From assembly GCA_964630235.1 (NCBI GenBank), contig CAZVUO010000002.1, positions 496,001 to 560,000 of the forward strand: a stretch of DNA of 64,000 bases, given 5' to 3'. Source of the DNA: JBFLYH01 sp964630235. Lineage in GTDB: Bacteria; Oederibacteriota; JAAXVQ01; JAUVAV01. The notes beneath the pieces were generated by a model. The model was not told the DNA's origin, made no database searches, and worked only from the letters and a program-made list of their open reading frames with translations. This document shows, one piece after another, positions 52,030 through 63,100 of this stretch. Position numbers and translations under genes: made by a program. Position 1 is the stretch's first letter. Each line of letters begins with the position of its first letter.

Positions 52030-55000
52030 TTATTTAATCAACGCCACCTTCTTTTTCTGGTCCACGATCACCCTGCCGTCCGCATCCGTCACCTGGACCC
52101 GGCACAAGTAAATACCGGGCGCCACGCCAGCCGCGTCCCAGGCCGTGGTCAAGGTCTGCCCGCTTCCGCCCTGCTTGCGTTCCGTGATCCGCGCCACCCG
52201 CTCGCCGGTCAGCCGGTACACGTCAATGGTCACGCTGGCCAGGCCGGCCACGGTGTAGGCAAAAGTAACCTGCCCCCTGGCCGGGTTCGGGTACAGCAGC
52301 ACCTTCTGACCAGCCAGCCACGGCGTGGCTGTGGGCGTGGGCGTGCTGATGTTCACGACCGGGGTGGGCGTATCCTGCACCGGGGTTTGCGAGGGCGTGG
52401 GGGTCGGAGTTGGAGTCATGGTGGAAGGCACATCCAGTTTGCCGACGGTGCTGCCCACCACCGAACCCTTGCATACCCTGACCCAGTCCAGCTCCAACCC
52501 GCTGCCTCCCGGACCTTCGGCTACGATCTGGACCCGGAAAGTTTGGTATCCGGTCCAGCCGGTCACAGCCCTGATATCAAAGGCAAAACGGCCAGCCTGG
52601 CTTTGGCTGGCACAGAGGTCCCAGGTCTGCCAGTTCCCAAATATTTCTTGGATCCCAACCTTCCAAGTTGTTCCCGGCAACACCGAAGCCACGACCAGTT
52701 CGACATGATCGTAATCCGAAAGATAGCAGGTGACCATCGGCGACAGCACCTTGCCCCAGTTGCTGTCCGCGGTGCGCGTGACCGCGGCCAGGGAAGGCGT
52801 GAAGCTGTAGGCGATCTCAGCATTAAATTCAGCATCGTTGCTCTCGTCCACCCAGCTCGCAGGCTGGTCCGGAGCAGTTCCAGTGAAATCATCCCGCCAC
52901 GCCTCGACCGGGACCTCGGTCTGCGTCGGGGTCACGGTGGGGGTCGCGGTCACGGTGGGCGTGGCGGTGAAGGTCACGGTCTGGGAAGGCGTGGCGGTGG
53001 CCGTCGGCGTCATGACGTCGCTGAAGATACGGACCCAATCCACATACACGGTCGTATAGCTGCCTTCGATCGTGAGCTGGACATAGAAATCACGAACGCC
53101 CGACCAGCCGGTAATGCCGGGAATATCGAAAGTAAAGATGCCGGTTTCGGAAGAACTGCTGTTGCAGTCCCAATAATTCCAGTTGCCGCCTATTTCCTGG
53201 ATCCCGATCTTCCAGGTGGGATTTTGCGAAAGACCGTCAATCTTAACAGAGACTTTTCTGTAAAGGCTGACATCGCAATGCATGGCCGGGGAGAGGACCT
53301 TGCCCCACGTGGCAATTGACCCAAGGGAGATAGACCCGCTGCCCAACTCCGCGGCAAAGGCGGTGTTATCCGTCACATCCTGCCATAATGCGGAAGGAGG
53401 CGTGAACTCATCCCTCCAAAATTCCTCCGGCATGGGCGTGGGATCGGGTGTCGGGGTTGGGGTCGGCGGCGTGAAACCGTCCGCCGCGAAATGCCTGGCA
53501 TAGATGTGCTTGGTCGAACCATTGGATTCGGCAAAAGCGGCGAAGGGCATGGTATAGGCCACGCCCAGGCTGGAGGTTTCCGCGCCCAGCAGGGGATCGA
53601 GGTTCATACTGCCCTGGGCCAGGGCCCACTGGCTGCCATTCCATTTTTTAACGTAGATCTGGTTGTTCTCGCCCCAGGTGGCGAAAAGGTGCGTGTCATC
53701 CGTACCCAGCCGGGGGTGGTCGCCTGGCTGACTTTCCTCCAGGTTCAAATATCCGCCGAGGAGGGTCCAGCTTGACCCGTTCCATTGCTTGACATAGACC
53801 TTACCGCCCTCCAACCAGGCCACGGTGGGAAGTTGGTTGTGAATGATGATCTCCGGCTGGTCGGCGCTCTGCGCAGGGTCCATATTGAGCATCCCGCCGT
53901 CCTGAACCCACTGGCCGCCTGCCCAGTGCTTGACATAGATCCTGGATGATTCATGCCACGTCACGTACGGGGTTTCGCCTTCCACGGCGATGGCGGGATC
54001 CGCCACTTCATCAAGCACATTGACGTTCAGCGGGCCGCCCAGCGTCTCCCAGGTACTGCCGTTCAGCCTGCAGGCAAAGGTTTGGTAATTGGTCCGCGGA
54101 TAGTCCCTGCGCTCGCGATAGGTCACAAAAGGCACGCCGCTGGCCGAGCCCGCGATGCGCGGCTGGTTGGTCTGGTAGAAATCATAGGCGCCGATCAGGC
54201 CGCCCATGCGCTGCCAGTCGCCGTTCGCGAAGGATTTGACATAGACGTTCTCGTGTCCCGCATACCCTTCCGTCCAGGCGGCATAAGGCGTACCGGCGAT
54301 CATCGTGAGATGGAGGTCCCCCGACATGCTCCAGGCGCCATAGGCCGGCGCGCGGGTTTGCATATTGAGTTTGGTGCCCAGCAGTTCCCATTGCCCGCCG
54401 CCCGCGTAGCGCTTGACGTAAAGGCTGTTGATCTTCGAGGCCGGCTCTTCCCAGCTCACATGGGGTATGCCGTTCAACATGGCCAGGCGCGGGTTTCTGG
54501 CATTTAAAATAATATTGACGTTCAGACTGCCGCCGTCAGACAGCCACTCGCCGGGGATCACGGGCGGCGCGGGCGGATCGCCCGCGATCTTCACATAGTC
54601 CAGCACCGCCGTGTCCACGCCGGCCGTGCCATTGATCCAGAACTTGAGCGAAAATTTGGTTAAGTTCTTATCCGGCGGCAGGGTGTCTAGGTCAACGCGC
54701 TGAACGCCAGCGGCCGTGATGCGCGGCAGAGGATGGTAGCGGCCTCCGGGTTCCTCCTGCACGCCCCAGTCCAGGTAGCCGCCGCTCAGGGTGTTGACCT
54801 TGATCTCCAGATTGTGGAACGTTCCGGCATCCAGCCCCACGATGACCGGCGACAACACGTCCCCGAACGTGCCCAGCGATTTCAGGCGGATGGCAGCCGT
54901 GGAATCGCCGTTGTTCCTGACCGAGGCGTTGTATTCGCCGAAATTCGACCAGTCCCGCCAGCCGGCCGGCATTTCACCGGCCGCGCCGTCGAACTGTTCC

Positions 55001-58000
55001 AGGTATCCCTCCGGAACAGGCGTGGCCTCGGGCACGGGCGGATGCTGCACGAGACGCACGTAATCCAATTTGGCCTCGTTCCCCACGCTGCCATTCAGCC
55101 AGTATTTTAAAGTGAAAGCAGAGAGATCAGCGCCCGCGGCCAGGGAGCTCAGGCGGATGCGGTACAGGCCGGGTTCGTCCAAATGCGCGAAATTGGAATT
55201 ATAGAAATAGCGGCGGTTCGGATCGCTCCCCCGCTGTTCCACCAGACCGGGATCAATATACGCTCCGGCTGAAAGCGCGGTCAGCTTGAATTCAACCGCA
55301 TCAAGCTGGCTGGTGTTGATCTCGGCGATGACCGGGGACTCAAAATCACCATACGACTGGGAGAGCAGTTTCGCCGCCGCCAGCGTGACGCCATCCCCCC
55401 GGAACGAAAGCGCGTCAGGGTTGTTCTCCCGCCAGCGGTCTGGCACGGTCCCGGCCGGGCCGGTGAAGGGTTCGTCAAATACCAGCGGGTAATCCCCAAA
55501 ACGGACATCATCAATATAAGCGCGGTAGTAATTCCCTCCCGAGCTGTCCACGCCCGGATCCCAGTCAAACGCCACATTGACCTGTTTGACCGTCTTTCCG
55601 GCCAACGGTGTCAGGTCCGCTTCCACATAGGTCCACTGCTGGTACGGGTCCTGCCGGTAAGCCGGGTGCATGCGCACGCCGAACTGGTCGCGAACATCGG
55701 CGCGGTTGCGCAATTCGGTCCCGTCCGTGCATTGGAAGTCCAACGCCACATGGCGGTTGCCGATCGCGCCGCCGTTCGACTGGTGATAGATCCAGTATCT
55801 CAGCTTCATGCCCGAGGTAATGGTGATGTTGTGATACGGCAGCAGGACATCGTTGAACAGCCAGGTGTAGCAGACCGCGCGCGCATCCGTGGCCCGGCCC
55901 GCGGCCACCAGGTAATTGGCGCCCGTATGCGGGGTCACGCCGTTATAGGTGCCGAAGCTGGAGCGGGTGCACAGCGGCGCTCCGTACTCAGCCGGATCGT
56001 ATCCTTCCACGTTATAGACCGCCAGCCGGACATTGTCATATCCGATGGGTTCGGCATGCTCCCAGCCTGTATCGAATCCGCCGGCCGCCGGTTTGGGCGG
56101 CAGCGCGTTATACTGCGTGATCAGATCGGCGTAGTCCTTGATGTTCGCGCCGCGGCTGGGTTCGAACAACTGTCCGATCGTATACCAGCCGAGACCCTGA
56201 TAATCCAGGGTCTGCAGGTTCTGAAAAACATCCTGCATCTGCGTAAGGTTGTTAAGGCCGCCGTTCTCGCTGTATAATTTTGTGGTCGGACCCCAGATCC
56301 TGCGCGCGGTCTCGGCGTAGTATTTCGGCGCGGACCAGTCGCTGTGCAGGGGACTGGTGTTCCAGGCCAAGCCGCCATTGGCGCGATCCGGGTTCTCCCA
56401 GTCGTTCCAGACCACTTCCATGCCGGTATTCGCAAAATAAACATTGTTAAGATTGACCGCCGGATCGTCTTTCAAGGCCTGCAGGTAGCGGTCCACGGCG
56501 AACCCGCGGCTGACCCAGTAGGCGTTCTTGGTCTTGCCCGAAAGGTCGTTGTTGATCTCGGCTTCGATGTCCCCGGGGCGCGTGGCGTCACCGCCGCCCA
56601 TGAGGATGAGCCGGCCCTGGAAGTGCTCCCGGATCTCCTGGATCTGCCATTTGAGCGCGTTGATCAGCCCGCCGTAATACCAGTCGATGAACTGCTGGGC
56701 CTGGGTGTGGTTCGCAACCGGCTGGTTCTGGTCCACCAGGGAGAAGCCGTCCAAATCCATGGTTCCCTGTCCGCTGTTGTCATAGGTGGTCACGCTTAAG
56801 TCCAGATAGGCCAGCTGGGCGTTGCCCGGACTGGTCAAGTCCTGGCGCAGGGTCTTCCAGCCGGTGGGCGCGTACTGTTTCACCAACACCTGGCTGCCTT
56901 CCAGCCAGGCCACGTAGGGCGTGCTGTTGTCCGACGCAAGTTCAGGATAACTTGAACTGACCGTGCTGTTGGCATTGATAAAGCCGCCAACTCTCTCCCA
57001 TACACTGCCGGTCCATTTTTTCAAATAAAGCTGCGGCGACTCACCCGCCAGGGTCCCCTCCCACCACACCGCATACGGTATGGCGCCGACGAACTGAATA
57101 TCCGGGTATTGGGGCAACAACTGCGAATTGACCAGCAGGTTGTCTCCCACGTCCAGCCAGGCGGACCCGTTCCAGCGCTTGACCCAAACCTGATTGTTGT
57201 TGGACCCGATCAGATAGGGTTCATCGGAAGGTGAGAGCGCCAGGTTGGGGGCCGGCGCGCTGCCCACGCTCGACCCCAGCAACTGCCACTTGTTGCTGTA
57301 GCGCTTGACATAATTCCAGAGGCCTGTTCCGCTCCCGACCTCGTTCCAGGCGACCACGAGTTTGCCATCCGTGGCGATGGACAGCCGCGGCATGACCGGC
57401 ATGATGCTGGCGTCGTTGTCCGAAACGACGACCAGATCGCCGCCGACCAGGCTCCATTTGTTGTTGGTGAACTTTTTCACATAGATCTTGTAAGGATAGC
57501 CGTTGTTCTGCGACCAGACCACATACGGGATGCCGTTGCGGACGGCGATATCCGAAAATTGCGCGCCGCCGCAGGGAGGCAGGCTGAGATACGTGCCCAG
57601 CGCCTGCCACGAGGTGCCGTTGAATTTCTTGACCGCGATATAGCTGTCTCCGGTGCGGCGGTAGCTCACGTACGGCGTGCCGTTGTAGGCCGCGATCCGC
57701 GGGAACGTGCCGGTGGCCACCTGCCCGCCGACCGCCTGCCAGGCCGATCCGTTCCACCGCTTGACCAGCAGGGAGGTGCCGGCTTCCGCGTACACCGCGT
57801 ATTTCGTCTGGTTGACCGGGTCAACGGCGATATGCCCTTTCCCTTCCCAGGAGGATATGGCTTGCGTGTTGACCGGGCCGCCCAGCCAGGACCAGACATC
57901 CGCTTCGGCATGGTAGGCCAGGGTCGTGGCGCCGCCGGCGTCCGCGAAATACAGGCGCACGTTGGCGCTGGAACCCGCGCTGACCGGACTGGCCAAGCCG

Positions 58001-59007
58001 TCCAGGCGGTAGGGCGTGCCAGGGCGCACCGGCATTTCCTGGCGAAGGTAATACTGCGTTCCCGCCGGGGTTTGATAGCGCAGCCAGCGGCTGCCTTCGC
58101 CGGCCTGCGCGGGATCATTCATGACACCCGGGTTCCAAGCCGAACCCAGCGCATGGCAAGCACGCGCGCTCCACCAGTTGGCGATCGTGCCCGCGTAGAA
58201 CGTGTCCTCGAACCCGCCGTTCACCACGCGCTGGCCGGCTCCGGCCTGAGTGGCCGGGGTCCAGCCCGGCGCCGGGCAGGAGGCCTGGGCGTCATTCTCA
58301 TAAGCCCAGTAGCAATTCCAATTGCCGTAATAGTCCTCGCCTCGGGTATCACCCGCGCGTTCAGTGCGCTTGACCGGGTTCCGTCCCGGGAACGCCACTT
58401 CTCCGAATTGGCCGCTGGAAATATAAACCGCCCACAGGGAGTCCTTGACGTCCGCCAGCTGTCCAAAGACCTGCTGGATGTAGGCGCGGACCCGGTTTTC
58501 GTAATTCGCGTCCCACGTGCTCACCTGGGTGTTGTACTTCTCCTCTTCATCCACTCGGTTGGTGACCACATCCGGTTCCCACTCCCGGGAGTACTGATTC
58601 TTGTGCCGCACATTGCCTTCGTTCAAATACCACTGCGGCACGGGGAAAGGATTGATGCGCAGAATGACCTGAAACCCGGCGGTCTGGTACTTCTGGATCT
58701 CCAGCCGCTTCTGGTTCAGATAATGGTCGTTCCAGGCGCCCGCGCCGGTCTGGTAATCAGCCCAGCGGATGTACACATTGCGCAGGGCGATGCCGCGGTC
58801 ATGTTCATCGGTCAGGTAGCGGGCATCCGTGGGCACGCCGTGCATGGACGGATCACTGGTATTGATCCTGGGATCTGTCGCATAGGGTTCCAGGTAATGG
58901 TAGGACTCGTCCCAGGCCGTTCCGAATTCGTAGGAATTGCCCGGCGCCTGAAAAGCGGACATGAACACTACTGTCATTCCCGCGGTTACCCATTTCTTCC
59001 ATCCCAT
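52030..59007 (-). CDS. Giant secreted glycoside-hydrolase-like protein with nested CBM and propellers, four modules and CTD
   Basis: 2325 aa from the ATG at 59007 (GGGGGTG upstream). Signal 1-25. Split GH barrel (27-260 and 760-966): FGTAWDESYHY, RNVYIRWADYQTG, VILRINPFPVPQWY, SSGQFGEVAFP (E near 203), SENGG (E near 915). Inserted CBM4/9-like domain (261-759) itself holds a propeller (371-712) of KRWNGSAWQAVGG-type blades. Then a long beta domain (979-1169), two divergent modules (1176-1322, 1336-1479), a second propeller (1487-1844; KQWNGSSWTLLGG, PYVTWHE), two QPAGW modules (1856-1997, 2034-2182), TPT linker and CTD (2232-2325). Probable surface polysaccharidase; family not assigned. Confidence 0.85.
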   Translation of the reverse strand: MGWKKWVTAGMTVVFMSAFQAPGNSYEFGTAWDESYHYLEPYATDPRINTSDPSMHGVPTDARYLTDEHDRGIALRNVYIRWADYQTGAGAWNDHYLNQKRLEIQKYQTAGFQVILRINPFPVPQWYLNEGNVRHKNQYSREWEPDVVTNRVDEEEKYNTQVSTWDANYENRVRAYIQQVFGQLADVKDSLWAVYISSGQFGEVAFPGRNPVKRTERAGDTRGEDYYGNWNCYWAYENDAQASCPAPGWTPATQAGAGQRVVNGGFEDTFYAGTIANWWSARACHALGSAWNPGVMNDPAQAGEGSRWLRYQTPAGTQYYLRQEMPVRPGTPYRLDGLASPVSAGSSANVRLYFADAGGATTLAYHAEADVWSWLGGPVNTQAISSWEGKGHIAVDPVNQTKYAVYAEAGTSLLVKRWNGSAWQAVGGQVATGTFPRIAAYNGTPYVSYRRTGDSYIAVKKFNGTSWQALGTYLSLPPCGGAQFSDIAVRNGIPYVVWSQNNGYPYKIYVKKFTNNKWSLVGGDLVVVSDNDASIMPVMPRLSIATDGKLVVAWNEVGSGTGLWNYVKRYSNKWQLLGSSVGSAPAPNLALSPSDEPYLIGSNNNQVWVKRWNGSAWLDVGDNLLVNSQLLPQYPDIQFVGAIPYAVWWEGTLAGESPQLYLKKWTGSVWERVGGFINANSTVSSSYPELASDNSTPYVAWLEGSQVLVKQYAPTGWKTLRQDLTSPGNAQLAYLDLSVTTYDNSGQGTMDLDGFSLVDQNQPVANHTQAQQFIDWYYGGLINALKWQIQEIREHFQGRLILMGGGDATRPGDIEAEINNDLSGKTKNAYWVSRGFAVDRYLQALKDDPAVNLNNVYFANTGMEVVWNDWENPDRANGGLAWNTSPLHSDWSAPKYYAETARRIWGPTTKLYSENGGLNNLTQMQDVFQNLQTLDYQGLGWYTIGQLFEPSRGANIKDYADLITQYNALPPKPAAGGFDTGWEHAEPIGYDNVRLAVYNVEGYDPAEYGAPLCTRSSFGTYNGVTPHTGANYLVAAGRATDARAVCYTWLFNDVLLPYHNITITSGMKLRYWIYHQSNGGAIGNRHVALDFQCTDGTELRNRADVRDQFGVRMHPAYRQDPYQQWTYVEADLTPLAGKTVKQVNVAFDWDPGVDSSGGNYYRAYIDDVRFGDYPLVFDEPFTGPAGTVPDRWRENNPDALSFRGDGVTLAAAKLLSQSYGDFESPVIAEINTSQLDAVEFKLTALSAGAYIDPGLVEQRGSDPNRRYFYNSNFAHLDEPGLYRIRLSSLAAGADLSAFTLKYWLNGSVGNEAKLDYVRLVQHPPVPEATPVPEGYLEQFDGAAGEMPAGWRDWSNFGEYNASVRNNGDSTAAIRLKSLGTFGDVLSPVIVGLDAGTFHNLEIKVNTLSGGYLDWGVQEEPGGRYHPLPRITAAGVQRVDLDTLPPDKNLTKFSLKFWINGTAGVDTAVLDYVKIAGDPPAPPVIPGEWLSDGGSLNVNIILNARNPRLAMLNGIPHVSWEEPASKINSLYVKRYAGGGQWELLGTKLNMQTRAPAYGAWSMSGDLHLTMIAGTPYAAWTEGYAGHENVYVKSFANGDWQRMGGLIGAYDFYQTNQPRIAGSASGVPFVTYRERRDYPRTNYQTFACRLNGSTWETLGGPLNVNVLDEVADPAIAVEGETPYVTWHESSRIYVKHWAGGQWVQDGGMLNMDPAQSADQPEIIIHNQLPTVAWLEGGKVYVKQWNGSSWTLLGGYLNLEESQPGDHPRLGTDDTHLFATWGENNQIYVKKWNGSQWALAQGSMNLDPLLGAETSSLGVAYTMPFAAFAESNGSTKHIYARHFAADGFTPPTPTPTPDPTPMPEEFWRDEFTPPSALWQDVTDNTAFAAELGSGSISLGSIATWGKVLSPAMHCDVSLYRKVSVKIDGLSQNPTWKIGIQEIGGNWNYWDCNSSSSETGIFTFDIPGITGWSGVRDFYVQLTIEGSYTTVYVDWVRIFSDVMTPTATATPSQTVTFTATPTVTATPTVTPTQTEVPVEAWRDDFTGTAPDQPASWVDESNDAEFNAEIAYSFTPSLAAVTRTADSNWGKVLSPMVTCYLSDYDHVELVVASVLPGTTWKVGIQEIFGNWQTWDLCASQSQAGRFAFDIRAVTGWTGYQTFRVQIVAEGPGGSGLELDWVRVCKGSVVGSTVGKLDVPSTMTPTPTPTPSQTPVQDTPTPVVNISTPTPTATPWLAGQKVLLYPNPARGQVTFAYTVAGLASVTIDVYRLTGERVARITERKQGGSGQTLTTAWDAAGVAPGIYLCRVQVTDADGRVIVDQKKKVALIK

Positions 59008-59088
59008 GTGACGCACCCCCGTAATGTCCTTATTTATAAAGGTTTTAAAGAACACGCGGTCCGACAAGCGGTTTTTTCCACGTAAACG

Positions 59089-59094
59089 TTAGAC
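59089..59094 (-). promoter_or_regulatory. GTCTAA element upstream of the 2325-aa gene
   Basis: AGTCTAACGTTTA on the minus strand, 82 nt before the start; the same seven bases, AGTCTAA, occur before the GH5-like and 1006-aa cargo genes. The -35 is not clear (TGGTTA at 17 nt). Confidence 0.4.
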
Positions 59095-59130
59095 TGATAA
59101 ATCCGTTTTTTATAACCAGGGCAAGGAAAA

Positions 59131-59159
59131 AAAAACCTCCGGCCGCTGGCGGCCGGAGG
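59131..59159 (-). terminator. Intrinsic terminator of the 314-aa PorV gene
   Basis: CCTCCGGCCG (59136-59145) pairs with CGGCCGGAGG (59150-59159); on the minus strand the stem runs into nine T residues. Confidence 0.85.
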
Positions 59160-59186
59160 GCTGGATCGGCTTGCAGGCAGGGAAGG

Positions 59187-60131
59187 TTAGAAATGCACGC
59201 CAATGGCAAACTGATGGGCCGTGCCCAGGTCACCGAACGCGGCCAGGGCATAATCCACCACCAGCAGTTCGCCGCGGATGCCCAGGCCCAGGGTCAGGCC
59301 CGAGGTGCCGGACACGCCGCCGGATTCCCGGATCTTATAACCGAGCCGCAGGGCGTAGGTGGTGTACCAATACTCCGTGCCCAGGTTGGCCGCGGTATAT
59401 TGGGTGTCGCCGAAAGGCACGTCTACGTCCACTAGAATATTCCAGCTGTCTTGGTCAAAAAACCGCACGGGAATTTTATAGGCGGCCCCCACCTTGGCGC
59501 TCAGGGGTAGTGCATAATCCAGCACCGGCGTGCCCAGGTTGCGCACCACGGCCCCGACCTGCAGATCCGCCACCGGCGGCTTGACCAGCACGCCCGCGTC
59601 AAAAGCCACGGCCGAGTAATTCTCGGTATCAATGGTCTGTGAAAAATATTTGACCGAAGCGCCCACGGCCACCATGGGAACCAACCACTGGCCGTAGCCG
59701 GCCGTGAAAGCGAGCGCCGTGGGCGTGAACTCGCCCTGCGCCTCGGGCAAACCGCTGCTGCCGATGACATACCGTGAAAACTGGCCATAGTTGATGTAGG
59801 TGAGATTGGCCCCCAGGCTCGCCCCGCCGAACAAGTTTTGCGCGTAAGCGAGGTACTCCACGGAAGTGCCCTGCAGGTAGATATTATGCATGAACCCGGC
59901 TTCGACACCCTTGAGCTGAGCCAACCCAGCCGGATTCCAGGCCGTGGCGTTGACGTCATCCGCCTGGGCGATGAACGCCTCGCCCATGGCCACGGGCCGC
60001 GGCCCCAAGCCCATGCCCAGTTCGGCCGCGCCCACCTTGCCAATCGCGTAATCGGTCTGTTCGGCCCAGGCCCCGGCCGCGCCGATGACCAACGCCACCA
60101 CCGCACCTATGATTTGCAGCCAGCGGTTCAT
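59187..60131 (-). CDS. PorV/PorQ-like outer-membrane protein
   Basis: 314 aa. Signal 1-23 (GAAGAWA). Signature GMGLGPRPVAMGEAFIAQAD and AWNPAGLAQLKG, strands throughout, C-terminal HQFAIGVHF. Paralogue of the 316-aa PorV-like protein at 42388. It follows the 1006-aa cargo gene by 21 nt and precedes a strong terminator, so cargo and PorV form a two-gene transcript, in the order cargo-then-PorV. Confidence 0.87.
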   Translation of the reverse strand: MNRWLQIIGAVVALVIGAAGAWAEQTDYAIGKVGAAELGMGLGPRPVAMGEAFIAQADDVNATAWNPAGLAQLKGVEAGFMHNIYLQGTSVEYLAYAQNLFGGASLGANLTYINYGQFSRYVIGSSGLPEAQGEFTPTALAFTAGYGQWLVPMVAVGASVKYFSQTIDTENYSAVAFDAGVLVKPPVADLQVGAVVRNLGTPVLDYALPLSAKVGAAYKIPVRFFDQDSWNILVDVDVPFGDTQYTAANLGTEYWYTTYALRLGYKIRESGGVSGTSGLTLGLGIRGELLVVDYALAAFGDLGTAHQFAIGVHF

Positions 60132-60152
60132 GTGTTCCCTCCCCTGATCAGG

Positions 60153-63100
60153 CTATTTTACAATAGCCACCTTTTTCACCTGATTCACAACCTGAATGCC
60201 TTTGCTGTCTGTCACCACCAGGCGGCAGAAGTAGATACCCGGAGCCACCTGGGCGGAATTCCAAACCATGGTCAGCACCTCGCCGGGCGAGCCCACGGCC
60301 TGCTCCCGCACCGACGCCACGCGTTCACCGGTCATACGGTAAATATCCAGCGTCGCGGTCACCGGCCCGCTGGCCGTGTAACCGAACATGACCTGGTCGC
60401 GCGCCGGGTTGGGATAGGCGACGAAATCGTTCTTCGCCACCCACGGCGTGGCCGTATAGGTTGGGGTAAGAGTAACCGTCGGTGACGAAGGCAAGACCCC
60501 AATCATGAATATTTGAACCAAGTCTAGGGTCGCTGTGGCTGGTGAATCTCCAATTAAAACCAACTCCACATCAAAAGTGTAGACCCCCGAATTAAACGTA
60601 GTTGGGGCATAATTAAAATCGAACGTCCCGGTGGAACTGCTGGCGGTATTCAAATACCAGTGCCTGTTACTGCCGCCTTTCTCCTGTATCCCCACCCGCC
60701 ATTGCGCTCCGCCGGCAAGCCCGGAAACCACGACCCGCAGCCAGGGATACTGGCCGACATCCACGGTCTGGTCCGCGGACAGGACCTTGCCCCACCCTTC
60801 GGCGCCGGCAGGCCGGGTAAGGGCGGCAAAGGAATTAACCGCCGAATAAGAAAGTTCCAGGTCAAACCCGTTATTTTCGGTTTCGTCCTGCCAACCGGCC
60901 GGCTGCTGCCCGGGCGTGCCGCCCAGGAAGTGATCGCTCCAGAAAGCGGTGATCGGCTGGGTCGGAGTGACAGTAGGGGTGATCGTTGGAGTCGGCGGAA
61001 CACCGACCATATAAATCTGCACCAGATCCAAGGTTACGGTTGCCGGAGAATCACCCACCAGAACCAGTTCGACGTCAAAAGTATATACCCCTGATCCGAA
61101 AGTGAGCGCGGCGTAATTGAAATCGAACGTCCCGGTGGAACTGCTGGCGGTATTCAAATACCAGTGCCTGTTACTGCCGCCTTTCTCCTGTATCCCCACC
61201 CGCCATTGCGCTCCGCCGGCAAGCCCGGAAACCACGACCCGCAGCCAGGGATACTGGCCGACATCCACGGTCTGGTCCGCGGACAGGACCTTGCCCCACC
61301 CTTCGGCGCCGGCAGGCCGGGTAAGGGCGGCAAAGGAATTAACCGCCGAATAGGATATCTCCAAATCGAAACCCGTTTCAGTGGTTTCATCCACCCAACC
61401 AGCCGGCTGCTGCCCGGGCGTGCCGCCCAGGAAGTGGTCGCTCCAGAAAGCGGTGATCACCTGGGTCGCGGTAATGGTGGGCGTGGGTGTGGCCGTATTA
61501 ACGATATCCGGGGTGTGGGTTGCGGTGGGCGCCGTGGTGCCGTAGATCCGCACCTTATCCACATTGACAAATTCGCCCCCAAAACCCTCGATGGTGAGCT
61601 CCACGCTGAAAACGTGCGTGCCGCTGGTCCAGCCAGTGGGTGTGGCGTAATTATACGTGAAGAGGCCGGTGCCATTGGTGCTCCCCTGGATCTGGGTACG
61701 AACATAGCTCCCTTCCTGCTCCTGAATGGCCAGGATCCAGTTGGCGCTTCCCGAGATCCCGGTCACCACGATCTCAATGGACGGATACATGGCCGTGTCA
61801 ATGCTTAAGACCGGCGATAACACCTTGCCCCAGCCTGGCGTATCGGCCGAAGGCGTGATGCTGGCCCAGGACGTGGTGGCGGAATAGGCGATCTGGGCGT
61901 TGAAGGTGTTGTTATCCGTCTCGTCGGTCCAACCCGCTGGCTGCTGGCCGGCTGTGCCCGTGAAATGGTCCTCCCAGCCCGTAAAGGTACCCGTGTCGAC
62001 CGTATGGGTCGGCGTTGGCGTGAAGGTCCTGGTAACGGTCCTGGTCGGAGATGGCGTCGGCGTAATGGTCGGAGAGTTCGGATTGATCGTGGATGTGGGC
62101 GTCACGGTAAAGGTGCGGGTAAAGGTGGGTGAAATGGTGGGCGTGAAGGTCGGCGTGGTGCCGCCGGTCCCATAGATCCTCACCGAATGGAAAGTGGCAT
62201 AGGACCCGTTCGGCCCTTCCACGCTGAGCTGGATGCCGTAGAATTGCGTCCCGCTTTCCCCGGTCTTGCTCGGTATGTCAAACGTGTAGGTGCCTGGCGT
62301 GCTGATGCTGGCCCCGGTGACCAGGTCCCAGAACTGATACGGCGGCGTGGGCCCGGGGTGGAAAATACCGACTCGCACGGTACAACCGTTAAGCGCCGTG
62401 ATCACCACTTCAACTTGGTTGTATAAGCTTAAATCGACATCTTGAGAAAACGAGGTGACCTTGCCCCAGCCCGCGCTTCCGGCCACGGTCACGTCGGCCA
62501 GGCTGTTCGTCGCATTGTAGGCGATCTCGGCGTTGAACCCGCTGTCATTGGTCTCGTCGTACCAGCCAGCTGGCTGGGCGCCGGGCGTGCCCGCATCGAA
62601 GTGTTCATACCAGAGATTCGTGCTCGGAAGCGGGGTGAAGGTCGGAGTAGGCACGGCGCCGCCATAAATCCTTACAGAATGGAAAGTGGCATAGGACCCG
62701 TTCGGCCCTTCCACGCTGAGCTGGATGCCGTAGAATTGCGTCCCGCTTTCCCCGGTCTTGCTCGGTATGTCAAACGTGTAGGTGCCTGGCGTGCTGATGC
62801 TGGCCCCGGTGACCAGGTCCCAGAACTGATACGGCGGCGTGGGCCCGGGGTGGAAAATACCGACTCGCACGGTACAACCGTTAAGCGCCGTGATCACCAC
62901 TTCAACTTGGTTGTATAAGCTTAAATCGACATCTTGAGAAAACGAGGTGACCTTGCCCCAGCCCGCGCTTCCGGCCACGGTCACGTCGGCCAGGCTGTTC
63001 GTCGCATTGTAGGCGATCTCGGCGTTGAACCCGCTGTCATTGGTCTCGTCGTACCAGCCAAGCGGCTGGGCGCCGGGCGTGCCGCCATCGAAGTGTTCAT

